DNA of 64,000 nucleotides. It comes from Galbitalea sp036271875 (GTDB lineage: Bacteria; Actinomycetota; Actinomycetes; Actinomycetales; Microbacteriaceae). Each line of letters opens with the position of its first letter. The stretch's first letter is position 1. Of this stretch, positions 8,120 through 17,705 are shown piece by piece. The DNA lies in NCBI GenBank assembly GCA_036271875.1, contig DATAZU010000017.1:1-64000 (forward strand), in the 5' to 3' direction. Position numbers and translations under genes: made by a program. The notes beneath the pieces were generated by a model. The model made no database searches, had not been told where the DNA came from, and saw nothing but the letters and a program-made list of their open reading frames with translations.

Positions 8120-9814
8120 TCACTGCTGGGTTGCAAGGATGCTTGCGGTTGCGTTGATGTCCTGCCAGCCACCGGCGCGAAGCTGCTGGAGTTGGCCGCT
8201 CGAGGTGATGAGCCGCAGCGAGTCGATATCGACGGCGCCAACGAGATGGACCGCCCCTTCCGTCGTCGTCGCTTCGCCGGGCGACCCGCCTATCGGGTAG
8301 CTCGTCACGGCCTCCTCACCAGACGCCGCGTTGAGAGCGGCAACCGTTGAGGGGTCGACCCAGGTCGCATCGATCGGCGTGGCGGATGAAACGGGGAGGT
8401 CGAGGAGCGGACCGAGCGACGTCGGCACCCCGGCGCGACGGATGATTCCCGCGACGATGAGTCGGGGCCCGGTGCCCGTCGCCAGATAGATCAGCACCCG
8501 GGTGCCATCACGGGAAACATCGAGAGACACGATCGTCGAGTTGGCCGGGATCGTCGACGAGATGGAGTGCCTGGTGCCGTCCGAACCGACTGCGAGGATC
8601 GCCGCAGCGTTGTTACCGGGCACCGACCAGACGTATCCGGACGGATCAATGGACGGCGCAATCAGTCCGCTCCTGCCGTCCACCAGCTTTGGAGCCGACG
8701 ACGGCGTCACTCGATAGACGCCGAGCCGGGCGAGCACCGCGGCGGCCGTCTGCGCGTGGTCGAGGACAACCGCCGATCCGTTCAGGCTGACGATCTGCGA
8801 CGAGATCGTGAGCGAGGTGACCCGCGGGCTGAAGCCGAACTGTTTGCCCTTTTCAACGAGCGGGGGCGAGTTTTGCGCGACCGCGACCCGCTGGTTGGAC
8901 AGTCCCGGGTTCGCAACCGCCAACGGAGCACCATGCGCGGTAATCGACACGTGGCTGATTCCGAGGCTGGTCACATCCAGGCTGCTGTTGAGCTGGTTGG
9001 AAATTCTCGCCAGGACGAGGGCCTTTGCGCTGGCCGCATCCGCACTCAGATCGACAACTGCCGTGTTGTTCCGCACGGACACGGGAGATCCCGCCTTGAT
9101 TCCGGCTAGAGCCGAGCTCACCGCACCGCCCTGCAGCCAGTCCGCCGGGCCGGCAAGAAGCGCGGCGACGATCCTGTTGGGCACGGTCGTTCCCGTTGGG
9201 AACCAGCGCACATCGGGTACCAGGTAGTGGTACTCGGGGTCGAAGAAGTAGATCGGGTAGTCGTTGAACGAGTTCTCGAAGCTGTCGCGGGAAAGCACCA
9301 AGCCATCCGGCAAACCACTGATGCGCCACTGGCCTTTAACCTTGGTGAACGAATAGTTGAGCGTTTCATCGGAGTCGGTCGCCTGTTCGCTGTACACACC
9401 AAGCGCATTCACCGACGCTTTGGTCGAGACGGTGTACGCGAACGAGTTCGCCCCGACGTCTACGGGACTCGCCGGTTTTTCACGGATGAGCACACTCGCG
9501 GTCGGGTCCCAGCTATTGCTCGCCTTGGCCGTAAGGAATTCGCGCGCAATCTCGTAGTTGGCCGTCGACGAGGTTGCCGCCTGCAGAAAATCGGCGAAGA
9601 TATTCGACTTGCTCGCATTTCGCTGTGGTCCAAGGGGGGCGTCAACTATCGATCCGTTTCCGCCATTCTGGACGAGAGGGCCCTGGTTCACTCCGCCGCT
9701 CGACGGGATGGCGACACAGCCGGCGAGCAGGCCGAGAGCAGCGACCACGACGGACGCGGCGCGCACCAGTCGCATGCGAACGGGATGCTTCGTGTTCCCG
9801 GCTGATCTAATCAT
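8120..9814 (-). CDS. lpqB: LpqB family lipoprotein with beta-propeller domain
   Basis: LpqB is the lipoprotein partner of the MtrAB two-component system and modulates MtrB signalling in actinobacteria. The 564-residue protein has a lipoprotein signal peptide ending LLAGC with Cys33 as lipidation site, a GerMN-like N-terminal domain (about 60-330) and a beta-propeller-like C-terminal half. The ATG at 9814 overlaps the mtrB stop by eight bases, which signals coupled translation; an internal ATG at 9775 would give a compact 20-residue signal peptide and is a real alternative. Gene order mtrA-mtrB-lpqB is conserved. Confidence 0.95.
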   Translation of the reverse strand: MIRSAGNTKHPVRMRLVRAASVVVAALGLLAGCVAIPSSGGVNQGPLVQNGGNGSIVDAPLGPQRNASKSNIFADFLQAATSSTANYEIAREFLTAKASNSWDPTASVLIREKPASPVDVGANSFAYTVSTKASVNALGVYSEQATDSDETLNYSFTKVKGQWRISGLPDGLVLSRDSFENSFNDYPIYFFDPEYHYLVPDVRWFPTGTTVPNRIVAALLAGPADWLQGGAVSSALAGIKAGSPVSVRNNTAVVDLSADAASAKALVLARISNQLNSSLDVTSLGISHVSITAHGAPLAVANPGLSNQRVAVAQNSPPLVEKGKQFGFSPRVTSLTISSQIVSLNGSAVVLDHAQTAAAVLARLGVYRVTPSSAPKLVDGRSGLIAPSIDPSGYVWSVPGNNAAAILAVGSDGTRHSISSTIPANSTIVSLDVSRDGTRVLIYLATGTGPRLIVAGIIRRAGVPTSLGPLLDLPVSSATPIDATWVDPSTVAALNAASGEEAVTSYPIGGSPGEATTTEGAVHLVGAVDIDSLRLITSSGQLQQLRAGGWQDINATASILATQQ

Positions 9815-11405
9815 CGACGACCACTCCCTCGTCTCCGGGTGGCAAGTCGAGGGGCGATGAAGTAAATGTGCCGCCCATCGTTCGCGGGAGGGTCAGCCGG
9901 AAGCATGAACCCTCGCCGGGAGCGCTCCACACCTCAAGCCATCCTCCGTGCAGCGCAGCGTCCTCGAGGGAGATTGCCAAGCCGAGCCCAGTGCCACCCG
10001 TCGTGCGCTGCCGCGACGGATCGGCACGCCAAAACCGATCGAAGACACGCTCCATGGCGGCCGAGGTCATGCCGATTCCGTAGTCACGAACCGCGATGGC
10101 AACAGCGGACTGGTCGCTGTCGACATAGACGACGATGGGCTTGCCTTCGCCGTGATCGATCGCGTTGCCCAACAGGTTCTGCAGGATGCGACGGACGCGA
10201 CGCGCTTCGACCTCCGCCTCGAAGTACCCGCCGGGAGCAACGACGCGCAGCTCTGATCCCCGTGACTCCGCGAGAGTCGCGACGGCCTCGACCGCGTCCT
10301 CGACAAGTCGAACCAGGTTTGTCGGCTCGGTGTCGATCTGAACGGCTCCGGCGTCATAGCGACTCATCTCGAGCAGGTCGGCGAGCAGAATCTCGAACCT
10401 CTGTACCTGGGTGCGGAGCAGTTCGGCCGTTCGGGCGGTCGCGGGGGGAAACGCGTCTCGCTGGTCGTACAGCACGTCACCCGCGAGCCGAATGGTCGTC
10501 AACGGTGTTCGCAGCTCGTGCGATACGTCCGAGACAAAGCGCTGCTGAACCTGCGACAGGGTTGCGAGACGCACGATTTGCTGCTGGAGGCTGTCGGCCA
10601 TGCCGTTGAAGGAGCGAGCGAGCGTCGCCAGCACGTCGTCGCCGCGGGCCGGCATCCGTTGCTCGAGTTCCCCGGCCGCGAGTTTCTCCGCCGTTTCTGC
10701 GGCGATCCTGATGGGGCCGACGACGAGGCGCACAACGACCCAGGTAACGGCGCCGATCAGCAGGATGAGTGCGAGCCCACCGAACAACAGGGTGCTCTGC
10801 ACGAAGGTGAGGGTCTGCTGCGAATCGGAGAGGTTGTAAATCAGATAGAGCTCGTAGCTTCCCGACTTGGGAAGTTTGACGCGCGATCCGATGACGATTC
10901 CCGGATCACGGCCGCTGGACGACGGAATGCCGATCGACTGCCAGTACACGCGCGAGCCGGTGGAAATCGCCACGGACTTACGCAACGCGGTACTCACGAG
11001 GTGCTTGGTCGTCTCGTTGGTCTCGACATCGACCGGCACTCTGGGCCCGGGTTGGTCGGGACTGCGGAGAATGGCGATTTGAGTTCCCTGGGTGCTCGCG
11101 TTTGACTGCAGCACGTCCGTGTAAGCGGCATTCGTCGCATCCTCGATGTCGAGAGTCGACCCCTGCTCGCTGGTCAGATTGAACGCGGTTTGCACGGTTG
11201 CCGCTGCGCGACCAGCCTGCTCGAGCAACTGTTGCCTCCGGGAATCGAACAGGTTCGTTCCCACGCTGATCGAAATGTACGCGCCGATCACGAGCACAGC
11301 GAGCGTCGACAACAGCAGGGTCAGAGTGACCGTGCGCGTGAGCAGCGAGGTTCGCCACAACCGCACGGCTCGCGTGAGCCACTGTCGCCAGTCGAAATAC
11401 CGCAT
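9807..11405 (-). CDS. mtrB: MtrB sensor histidine kinase
   Basis: MtrB senses envelope and division state and phosphorylates MtrA. The 532-residue protein shows TM1 at about 23-45, an extracytoplasmic domain of about 160 residues, TM2 at about 205-228, a HAMP domain (230-285), an H-box VSDVSHELRTPL with phospho-accepting His296, and a HATPase domain with an N-box (LGNAIDHGEG), DYGIGM and GGTGLGLAI. The start at 11405 lies five bases downstream of the mtrA stop, so the genes form one operon. Confidence 0.97.
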   Translation of the reverse strand: MRYFDWRQWLTRAVRLWRTSLLTRTVTLTLLLSTLAVLVIGAYISISVGTNLFDSRRQQLLEQAGRAAATVQTAFNLTSEQGSTLDIEDATNAAYTDVLQSNASTQGTQIAILRSPDQPGPRVPVDVETNETTKHLVSTALRKSVAISTGSRVYWQSIGIPSSSGRDPGIVIGSRVKLPKSGSYELYLIYNLSDSQQTLTFVQSTLLFGGLALILLIGAVTWVVVRLVVGPIRIAAETAEKLAAGELEQRMPARGDDVLATLARSFNGMADSLQQQIVRLATLSQVQQRFVSDVSHELRTPLTTIRLAGDVLYDQRDAFPPATARTAELLRTQVQRFEILLADLLEMSRYDAGAVQIDTEPTNLVRLVEDAVEAVATLAESRGSELRVVAPGGYFEAEVEARRVRRILQNLLGNAIDHGEGKPIVVYVDSDQSAVAIAVRDYGIGMTSAAMERVFDRFWRADPSRQRTTGGTGLGLAISLEDAALHGGWLEVWSAPGEGSCFRLTLPRTMGGTFTSSPLDLPPGDEGVVVDD

Positions 11406-11410
11406 TGGAT

Positions 11411-12097
11411 CTACGCGGGAGAGCTGGCCCCGGCGCGATAGCCAACCCCGCGGACCGTCATGACAATGCGCGGATTATCGGGATCGTGTTCAACCTTGGC
11501 ACGCAGCCGCTGAACGTGGACATTGACGAGCCGGGTATCCGCCTTGTAGTGGTAGCCCCAGACCTGCTCGAGGAGCATCTCCCGCGTGAAGACCTGCTGC
11601 GGCTTGACCGCGAGTGCGAGGAGCAGTTCGAACTCGAGCGGGGTCAGATTGATGCGCTCCTCACCGCGGCGCACCTCGTGTCCCGCGATGTCAAGCACCA
11701 GGTCGCCAACGGACAACAGGTCCGTGGTGCTGTGCGAGGTCGGTCGCAGCCGGGTGCGGATGCGCGCAACGAGTTCCTTCGGATTGAACGGCTTGACCAC
11801 GTAGTCGTCCGCACCGCTCTCCAGGCCACGCACCACGTCCGTGGTATCGCCCTTCGCCGTCAGCATGATGATCGGAATGCCCGATTCTTCCCGGATGCGT
11901 CCGCACACCTCAATGCCGTCCATACCCGGCAGCATCAGATCGAGGAGGACGAGGTCCGGATTGGAGGTGTGGAATGCCTCGACCGCCGAAGAACCGTCAG
12001 CACAGAAGATCGGATCGAACCCCTCGGTGCGCAGCACGATCCCGATCATCTCGGCGAGCGCGGTGTCGTCATCGACAACGAGAATTCGAGCGTTCAT
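11411..12097 (-). CDS. mtrA: MtrA response regulator
   Basis: MtrA is an OmpR-type regulator that is often essential; in relatives it controls cell division, peptidoglycan hydrolase genes and links to DNA replication. The 228-residue protein has a receiver domain with acidic pocket DDD (residues 9-11) and phospho-acceptor Asp53 (LLDLMLPGMDG), the switch lysine in VVKPF, and a C-terminal winged helix (about 130-225) with the recognition helix TRLVNVHVQRLRAKVE. The start has AGAGGATC just upstream. It heads the mtrA-mtrB-lpqB operon. Confidence 0.97.
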   Translation of the reverse strand: MNARILVVDDDTALAEMIGIVLRTEGFDPIFCADGSSAVEAFHTSNPDLVLLDLMLPGMDGIEVCGRIREESGIPIIMLTAKGDTTDVVRGLESGADDYVVKPFNPKELVARIRTRLRPTSHSTTDLLSVGDLVLDIAGHEVRRGEERINLTPLEFELLLALAVKPQQVFTREMLLEQVWGYHYKADTRLVNVHVQRLRAKVEHDPDNPRIVMTVRGVGYRAGASSPA

Positions 12098-12235
12098 GAT
12101 CCTCTACTACGGGTGTCCCTCCTCGAACGGAAAGGTTGTCGATAAGAGTAGTCGAGTGTGCGAGCATAATGCCGTGCGGTTGATGCGCGGCTCAGCGCCG
12201 GGTTCAAGAGAAACTGACAGTGTGAGGGGAACGGC

Positions 12236-13453
12236 GTGAGCGACACCAGCCCATGGCAGTCACCGAGCGGCCCGGATCCGCTTCTGCCGCCCGCCGGAGG
12301 TCAAACACCCCCGCCCCCACCGGGCTTCCCACCGCCGCCCGGTGTGCCCGTCGGCCCGGGCTCTGCCCCCGCCTGGACGCCTCCCCCGCGACCGGGCCTC
12401 ATCCCGCTCCAGCCGATGACCCTTGGCACGATCCTCGGCGCTTCGTTTAGGGTGCTTCGCCGCAATCCCCGGCCGACCTTCGGACTGTCACTGCTGATTC
12501 AGGGTGTGACCGTCGTGCTCGGTGTCGGCACCGTCGCTCTCGTCTTCTTCTTTGCGTTCGGACGACTCGAGAACGCCGCGTCCACATCTGCGCAGGCAGA
12601 CATCGCCAACGGGTCGATCGCGCTGCTCCTTCTCGCCTATCTCGTACCGATCACTCTCGGGGTCTTTGGACTGGCCATAACGCAGGGGGTCTTCTCGATC
12701 GAGGTCGCCCGCGGGACCGTGGGCGAAAAGCTCACGCTGGGCGGTCTGTGGCGTCGCGCGCGCGGACGGCTGGGGGCCCTGATCGGCTGGTTCTGGGCCA
12801 TCGTCGGAATTGCGATCTTTGCTTACGTTCTCGTCGTGATCGTCCTCTCCCTCATCATCGTCGCGGGCGGCGTTGCTGGTGTGATCATCGGCATCGTCCT
12901 CGGGATTCTCCTCTTCCTCGGGGCGTTGGTACTCATTGGATGGCTTTCAACGAAGCTGTCGATGGTTCCCGCCGTGTTGATGCTCGAGCGCCTGACGCTA
13001 GGCAAGGCGATCGCGCGATCATGGCGACTGACAACGGGTAACTTCTACTTCTGGCGCACACTGGGCATCGAGCTCCTCGTGCTCTTCATCATCGAAACCG
13101 CGACATCCGTCGTCTCCGCGCCCATTGAAGTGATCTTCGTGGCGGTCACCGCTCTGTTCAACCAGACGGGCGCCCAGTCCACGGCAATCACCCTGACGGT
13201 TGTCGTCGGAGCGATTACCGTGGTGGTCACGGTCGTACTTGGGGCGGTCGCTTCCGTTGTGCAGTCGTCGACGACCGCTCTGCTCTACATCGACCTTCGC
13301 ATTCGTAAGGAAGCGCTCGATCTCGACCTCATCCGCTTCGTCGAGGCCCGGCAGGCAGGCGACGACTCTGTTCCCGATCCCTACCTCGTCGCGCAAGGCT
13401 CAACGCCATCGGGGGCCGCACCACCGCAACCGGCCCCACCGCCGATCGCATGA
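12236..13453 (+). CDS. Glycerophosphoryl diester phosphodiesterase membrane-domain protein
   Basis: The 405-residue protein has a Pro-rich disordered N-terminus (about residues 10-60, runs of PPPPP) followed by at least six hydrophobic segments between about 80 and 375. This is the membrane domain found in some glycerophosphodiester phosphodiesterases, without any catalytic GDPD domain. A GTG start at 12236 is supported by AGGGGA six to seven bases upstream. It begins the operon leading to DUF4129, DUF4350, MoxR and DUF58, overlapping the next gene by four bases. Its role is unknown; a membrane partner of the MoxR system is plausible. Confidence 0.75.
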   Translation: MSDTSPWQSPSGPDPLLPPAGGQTPPPPPGFPPPPGVPVGPGSAPAWTPPPRPGLIPLQPMTLGTILGASFRVLRRNPRPTFGLSLLIQGVTVVLGVGTVALVFFFAFGRLENAASTSAQADIANGSIALLLLAYLVPITLGVFGLAITQGVFSIEVARGTVGEKLTLGGLWRRARGRLGALIGWFWAIVGIAIFAYVLVVIVLSLIIVAGGVAGVIIGIVLGILLFLGALVLIGWLSTKLSMVPAVLMLERLTLGKAIARSWRLTTGNFYFWRTLGIELLVLFIIETATSVVSAPIEVIFVAVTALFNQTGAQSTAITLTVVVGAITVVVTVVLGAVASVVQSSTTALLYIDLRIRKEALDLDLIRFVEARQAGDDSVPDPYLVAQGSTPSGAAPPQPAPPPIA

Positions 13454-14100
13454 GCGCACCACGGTTGCCGCTCGATCCGCCCGTAACACCGAACGGTCCG
13501 ACCGCGCAGAACTGGCTGCTGCAGGAGCTATCGAAGAGCGACTACACGGCATCTCATCCGAACTGGTTCGATGAGGTCGCGACGGCTATTAGCAACTGGT
13601 TCCAGTCGCTCACTGGACCGAGCGTTCCCGGAATCCCTGGGCTTGGCCCACTTATTCTCGTGGTCGCGATCGTCGTCGTCGCCGTCATCGCCTTTCTGAT
13701 CTTTGGCCTCCCCCGGCTCAATCGCCGCAGTCGAGTAGGAGGCGAATTGTTCGGAGAAGCCGACCAGCGCACGGCGGCGAAAATCCTTGCTGACGCGCGA
13801 GCGGCCGCCTCAGACGAAAACTACTCGCTCGCGATAATCGAGGGCGTTCGCGCGAGTGCACGAACGCTCTCGGAGCGAACCCTCTTCACCATGTTTCCCG
13901 GTACGACGGCCCACGAGTTCGCGCGGCGGGCGGCAGTTCTGTTTCCGGCGGAGCGTGACTCCCTCGTGGGCACCGCGACCGCCTTCGACCGTGTGCGCTA
14001 CCTGGACGAACAGGGGTCACGTGATCAGTGGCTCGACGTCGAACGCCTTGCTACCACGCTCCGCACCGCCGAACCCGTACTTGCCACGGTCGACGCATGA
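13450..14100 (+). CDS. DUF4129 domain membrane protein
   Basis: The 216-residue protein has one transmembrane helix (about residues 60-85) and a cytoplasmic C-terminal domain (about 110-215) with the DUF4129 pattern: ADARAAASDENYSLAIIEGVRA, TAHEFARRAA and a final YLDEQGSRDQWLDVERLATTL. In known genomes DUF4129 proteins accompany MoxR and DUF58 proteins, sometimes fused to transglutaminase domains; no protease domain is seen here. ATG overlaps the previous stop by four bases, and its own stop overlaps the next start. Confidence 0.85.
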   Translation: MSAPRLPLDPPVTPNGPTAQNWLLQELSKSDYTASHPNWFDEVATAISNWFQSLTGPSVPGIPGLGPLILVVAIVVVAVIAFLIFGLPRLNRRSRVGGELFGEADQRTAAKILADARAAASDENYSLAIIEGVRASARTLSERTLFTMFPGTTAHEFARRAAVLFPAERDSLVGTATAFDRVRYLDEQGSRDQWLDVERLATTLRTAEPVLATVDA

Positions 14101-15335
14101 CGGTTCTGATCGATGAACCTGACCAGGTCGTCACAACACCGACCGTCCGGCGCGTATTCGCCCGGGCACGATTCTGGATCGTGCTTGCGGTCTTCGTCGC
14201 GGTGGTCGTGGTGGGCTACAACCTGTTGGCGCCGCCGTCGCTGAGCGTGCAACCACTCGACCCGGCGGGCACGGGCCAGACTGGTTCGCGGGCACTCGTC
14301 GCCGTGCTCGGGCAGCACGGTGTGAAGGTCACTGCGACGTCGACGCTCGCGGCGACTCACGGTGCCATCGATAGTCCGAAGGACACAACCCTTCTGGTCT
14401 ACGACCCGTCCGACTACCTTGACTCCGACCAGCTCGCAGCACTCCGGTCGCTCGCCGAACACGTCGTCGTGATTGCCCCGGACAAGCAGCAGGTTCGCGA
14501 AATCGACCCGGCGGTCTCGCTCATCGGTTCCGCCACCGCATCACCCACGGCCGGATGCACCCTGCCTGCGGCCGTCAAGGCCGCGACACTCGCGGACGGC
14601 GGCAATGCCTATCGGGTTTCCGGTGGAGCCGTCGCGTATTCACGATGCTTTCCGAACGGGGACAACGACTACACGCTGGTCGTGCAACGCACGGGCAAGC
14701 GCACACTCGCCATCGTCGGCGCGATGAACGCCTTCACCAATCGCTACATCCCGGACCAGGGAAACGCTGCCCTCGCCATCAACCTGCTCGGAGAATCCCG
14801 CAACCTGGTCTGGTACCTGCCGTCGGTCGATGATGTCGGCGCGAGTGGCCACACCGTCTCGTTTGCTGAGGCCGCTCCGGCGTGGATTACCTCTTTCGTT
14901 GCGCTCGTCTTCCTGGTCATCATTGCTGCGGCGCTGTGGCGGGGCCGGCGCTTCGGCCCGCTGGTCATCGAGCGGATGCCGGTCGTCGTCCGGGCGAGCG
15001 AAACCATGGAGGGTCGCGCCCGCCTCTACCAGACAACCTCGGCGAGATCGCGCGCGCTGGATTCCCTGCGGATCGGGACCATCGGTCGAGTCACGACGAT
15101 GTGCGGACTGCCGCGAACGGCCAACCTCGACGAGGTAACTGCTGCCGTCGCATCCGCAACCGGCAGGCCGCTCGCCGACGTGCGCGATGCACTGGTCGAA
15201 CGCATGCCTCTGACAGACTCGGAACTCGTTCGGCAATCAGACGCCCTCCTCGGGCTTGAGCGCGACGTCGCCGGCGCGACGGGACATCCGACTCCTCCGG
15301 TGTCCACACCCAAGAAAGAGAGAAAGACACGATGA
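14097..15335 (+). CDS. DUF4350 domain membrane protein
   Basis: The 412-residue protein has a TM helix at about 25-47, an extracytoplasmic DUF4350-like domain (about 60-265; GSRALVAVLGQHGVKV, LLVYDPSDYLDSDQLAAL, then a GxGNA-type motif PDQGNAALAINLLG), a second TM helix at about 265-285 and a cytoplasmic tail of about 120 residues. The ATG at 14097 overlaps the DUF4129 stop (ATGA), so the longer frame from 14028 is not used. Its stop overlaps the moxR start. The domain resembles a gasdermin-unrelated glutamine-amidotransferase-like fold; no catalytic function is claimed. Confidence 0.85.
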   Translation: MTVLIDEPDQVVTTPTVRRVFARARFWIVLAVFVAVVVVGYNLLAPPSLSVQPLDPAGTGQTGSRALVAVLGQHGVKVTATSTLAATHGAIDSPKDTTLLVYDPSDYLDSDQLAALRSLAEHVVVIAPDKQQVREIDPAVSLIGSATASPTAGCTLPAAVKAATLADGGNAYRVSGGAVAYSRCFPNGDNDYTLVVQRTGKRTLAIVGAMNAFTNRYIPDQGNAALAINLLGESRNLVWYLPSVDDVGASGHTVSFAEAAPAWITSFVALVFLVIIAAALWRGRRFGPLVIERMPVVVRASETMEGRARLYQTTSARSRALDSLRIGTIGRVTTMCGLPRTANLDEVTAAVASATGRPLADVRDALVERMPLTDSELVRQSDALLGLERDVAGATGHPTPPVSTPKKERKTR

Positions 15336-16288
15336 CCGAAAGCAAGCTGCGACAGGACTTCGCGAATGTGCGCGAGCAGGTCGGAAAAGCCGTCGTCGGC
15401 CAGGACGCCGCGGTGACCGGCTTGCTCATCGGACTGCTGTGCGGCGGCCACGTGCTGCTCGAAGGAGTGCCGGGCGTGGCAAAGACCCTTCTCATTCGAG
15501 CGCTGAGCCAGGCGCTGTCGCTGCAGTCAAAGCGCGTGCAGTTCACACCGGACCTGATGCCGGGTGACGTGACGGGATCCCTGGTTTACGACGCAAAGGC
15601 CGGCGACTTCGCGTTCAGACAGGGTCCGGTCTTCACCAACATCCTGCTCGCCGATGAGATCAATCGAACCCCACCGAAGACCCAGTCCGCCCTGCTCGAG
15701 GCGATGGAGGAACGCCAGGTCTCGGTCGACGGCGAGACCCAGCAGCTTCCCGCACCGTTCATGGTTGCCGCAACCATGAATCCAATCGAATACGAAGGCA
15801 CGTACACGCTGCCCGAGGCTCAACTCGACCGATTCCTCATGAAGCTCGTGCTGGGGCTACCCGAGCGCGAGGACGAGGTCGAGATCATGACGCGACATGC
15901 CGCCGGCTTCAATCCGCGGGACCTCGCCGCTGCTGGAGTAAAGCCCGTGCTCGATGCCGCGAAGCTCGCCAAAGCACAGGCTGAGGTGGCGAAGGTCGGG
16001 GCCAGTGCTGATGTGCTCGGCTATGCCGTCGACCTCGCCAGAGCGACACGGCAGAGCCCATCCGTGCGACTCGGCGTGAGCCCGCGCGGAACCACGGCGC
16101 TGCTCGCGGCGTCCAAGGCGTGGGCCTGGCTGAACGACGTCGATGCCATAACCCCGGATCACATCCAGGCAATGGCGCTGCCCGTGCTCCGACACCGTGT
16201 CGAACTGCGCCCGGAGGCGGAGCTCGAGGGCGTGACGACGGACACCGTGCTTCGATCGATCCTCCAGCAGGTGCAGGTGCCGATGTGA
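15332..16288 (+). CDS. MoxR family AAA+ ATPase
   Basis: MoxR ATPases act as chaperones that assemble or activate protein complexes, typically working with VWA or DUF58 partners. The 318-residue protein shows Walker A GVPGVAKT at residues 45-52, Walker B with sensor region LLADEINRTPPKTQSALLEA (about 106-125), an EER arginine-finger region and a C-terminal lid (SPRGTTALLAASKAWAWL). Start overlaps the DUF4350 stop by four bases and the partner DUF58 gene follows after 16 bases. Confidence 0.95.
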   Translation: MTESKLRQDFANVREQVGKAVVGQDAAVTGLLIGLLCGGHVLLEGVPGVAKTLLIRALSQALSLQSKRVQFTPDLMPGDVTGSLVYDAKAGDFAFRQGPVFTNILLADEINRTPPKTQSALLEAMEERQVSVDGETQQLPAPFMVAATMNPIEYEGTYTLPEAQLDRFLMKLVLGLPEREDEVEIMTRHAAGFNPRDLAAAGVKPVLDAAKLAKAQAEVAKVGASADVLGYAVDLARATRQSPSVRLGVSPRGTTALLAASKAWAWLNDVDAITPDHIQAMALPVLRHRVELRPEAELEGVTTDTVLRSILQQVQVPM

Positions 16289-16304
16289 TCGAGGCGATTT
16301 AGTC

Positions 16305-17618
16305 GTGGCGATCTCCGGCTGGTTCGTCCTTCTGCTCGCGGCGGGGGCCGTGCCGCTCATCGCCCTGGATTCGCCGGGCGCGCTGGTCGCCTGGATCGGG
16401 CTCCTGGTCCTGGTTGGGGTCCTTGACCTCGTTCTCGCCGGTTCGGCGCGTCGGGTGCGCATCAGCCGTGTGCTGCCCGATCGGGTTCGGCTCGGTGAAA
16501 CCGTTCGATCCGAGTTGCTCATTCGGAACACCGGTCGGCGCACGATTCGCGGCCGCGTCCGCGACGCGTGGCAGCCGTCGGCGGGAGCCTCGACGACGCG
16601 GTCGAGCATCACCATCCCGGCCGGCGAACGACGAGCGACGAGCATCGCGCTGACGCCGTTCCGGCGCGGCGAGCGACGATCGGCCCATGTGACCATCCGG
16701 TCGTTCGGACCTCTGCGGCTCGTAGCGCGTCAGGCGACCATCGTGGTTCCCGGTGCCATTCGGGTTCTTCCACCGTTCAACTCCCGCCGCCACCTGCCCT
16801 CTCGCCTGGCCCGCCTGCGCGAACTCGACGGCCGCACCAGCGTGCTCATTCGTGGTCAAGGAACCGAATTCGACAGCCTGCGCGAGTACGTTCGCGGCGA
16901 CGATGTGCGATCGATCGACTGGCGAGCGACGGCACGGCGAACCGACCCGGTTCAGGGTGGCCCCAGCCTGGTCGTGCGCACCTGGCGTCCGGAGCGGGAC
17001 CGTCGCGTCGTCATCATCGTCGACAGCGGACGCACCTCCGCGGCGCGCATCGACCGTGAACCGCGGATCGATACAGCATTCGAGTCATCCCTGCTGCTCG
17101 CGGCCCTCGCCACGCGAGCAGGCGACCACGTCGATTTCGCGGTCTACGACCGGCGAGTTCGTGGCCGCGTCCAGGGCGCGTCGGGGGCCGAACTGCTCTC
17201 CCGCCTCGTCGACACCATGGCGCCAATAGAACCCGAACTGATCGAGATGGATTGGACGGCGGTTCCCGCTCTCGTCAGGTCGATGACATCCCGACGCGCG
17301 CTCGTGGTCCTCGCGACCTCGATCGACTCGCCGGGCGCATCTCGCGGGTTGTTGGCTACGCTGCCGCAACTCACCCGCAAACACCTGGTTGTCGTAAGTT
17401 CTGTCACCAACCCGGATGTGATCGAGGCCAGCAATGAACGCGCCGATCGGGCCGAGATTTACCGCGCCGCGGCAGCGGAGCGCGCGCTGCTCGACGTTGC
17501 CCGCGTCTCCGCCGCCATCCGCCAGCTGGGAGCCGAGGTGGTCACGGGCTCACCCGAAGATCTGCCGCCAGCCCTCGCCGATCGATACATCGCGCTGAAG
17601 GCCGCGGGACGACTCTAA
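16305..17618 (+). CDS. DUF58 (VWA-like) protein, MoxR partner
   Basis: The 437-residue protein has two N-terminal transmembrane segments (about residues 5-50), a beta-sandwich region and the DUF58 core with the family motif RGDDVRSIDWRATAR (about 205-219), followed by a VWA-like fold starting RRVVIIVDSGRTS that carries a metal-site-like DSG. DUF58 proteins are the usual MoxR substrates or adaptors. The GTG at 16305 is the first usable start; another GTG overlapping the MoxR stop is closed after five codons. It ends the operon that began at 12236. Confidence 0.92.
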   Translation: MAISGWFVLLLAAGAVPLIALDSPGALVAWIGLLVLVGVLDLVLAGSARRVRISRVLPDRVRLGETVRSELLIRNTGRRTIRGRVRDAWQPSAGASTTRSSITIPAGERRATSIALTPFRRGERRSAHVTIRSFGPLRLVARQATIVVPGAIRVLPPFNSRRHLPSRLARLRELDGRTSVLIRGQGTEFDSLREYVRGDDVRSIDWRATARRTDPVQGGPSLVVRTWRPERDRRVVIIVDSGRTSAARIDREPRIDTAFESSLLLAALATRAGDHVDFAVYDRRVRGRVQGASGAELLSRLVDTMAPIEPELIEMDWTAVPALVRSMTSRRALVVLATSIDSPGASRGLLATLPQLTRKHLVVVSSVTNPDVIEASNERADRAEIYRAAAAERALLDVARVSAAIRQLGAEVVTGSPEDLPPALADRYIALKAAGRL

Positions 17619-17705
17619 CCACGCGGTGGCACAGAACACGCGCCGGGCGATAGCCTGCAAGCGAAGAACCCGAACCGTTCACACCAACAAGGAAGGTCCA
17701 TTTCC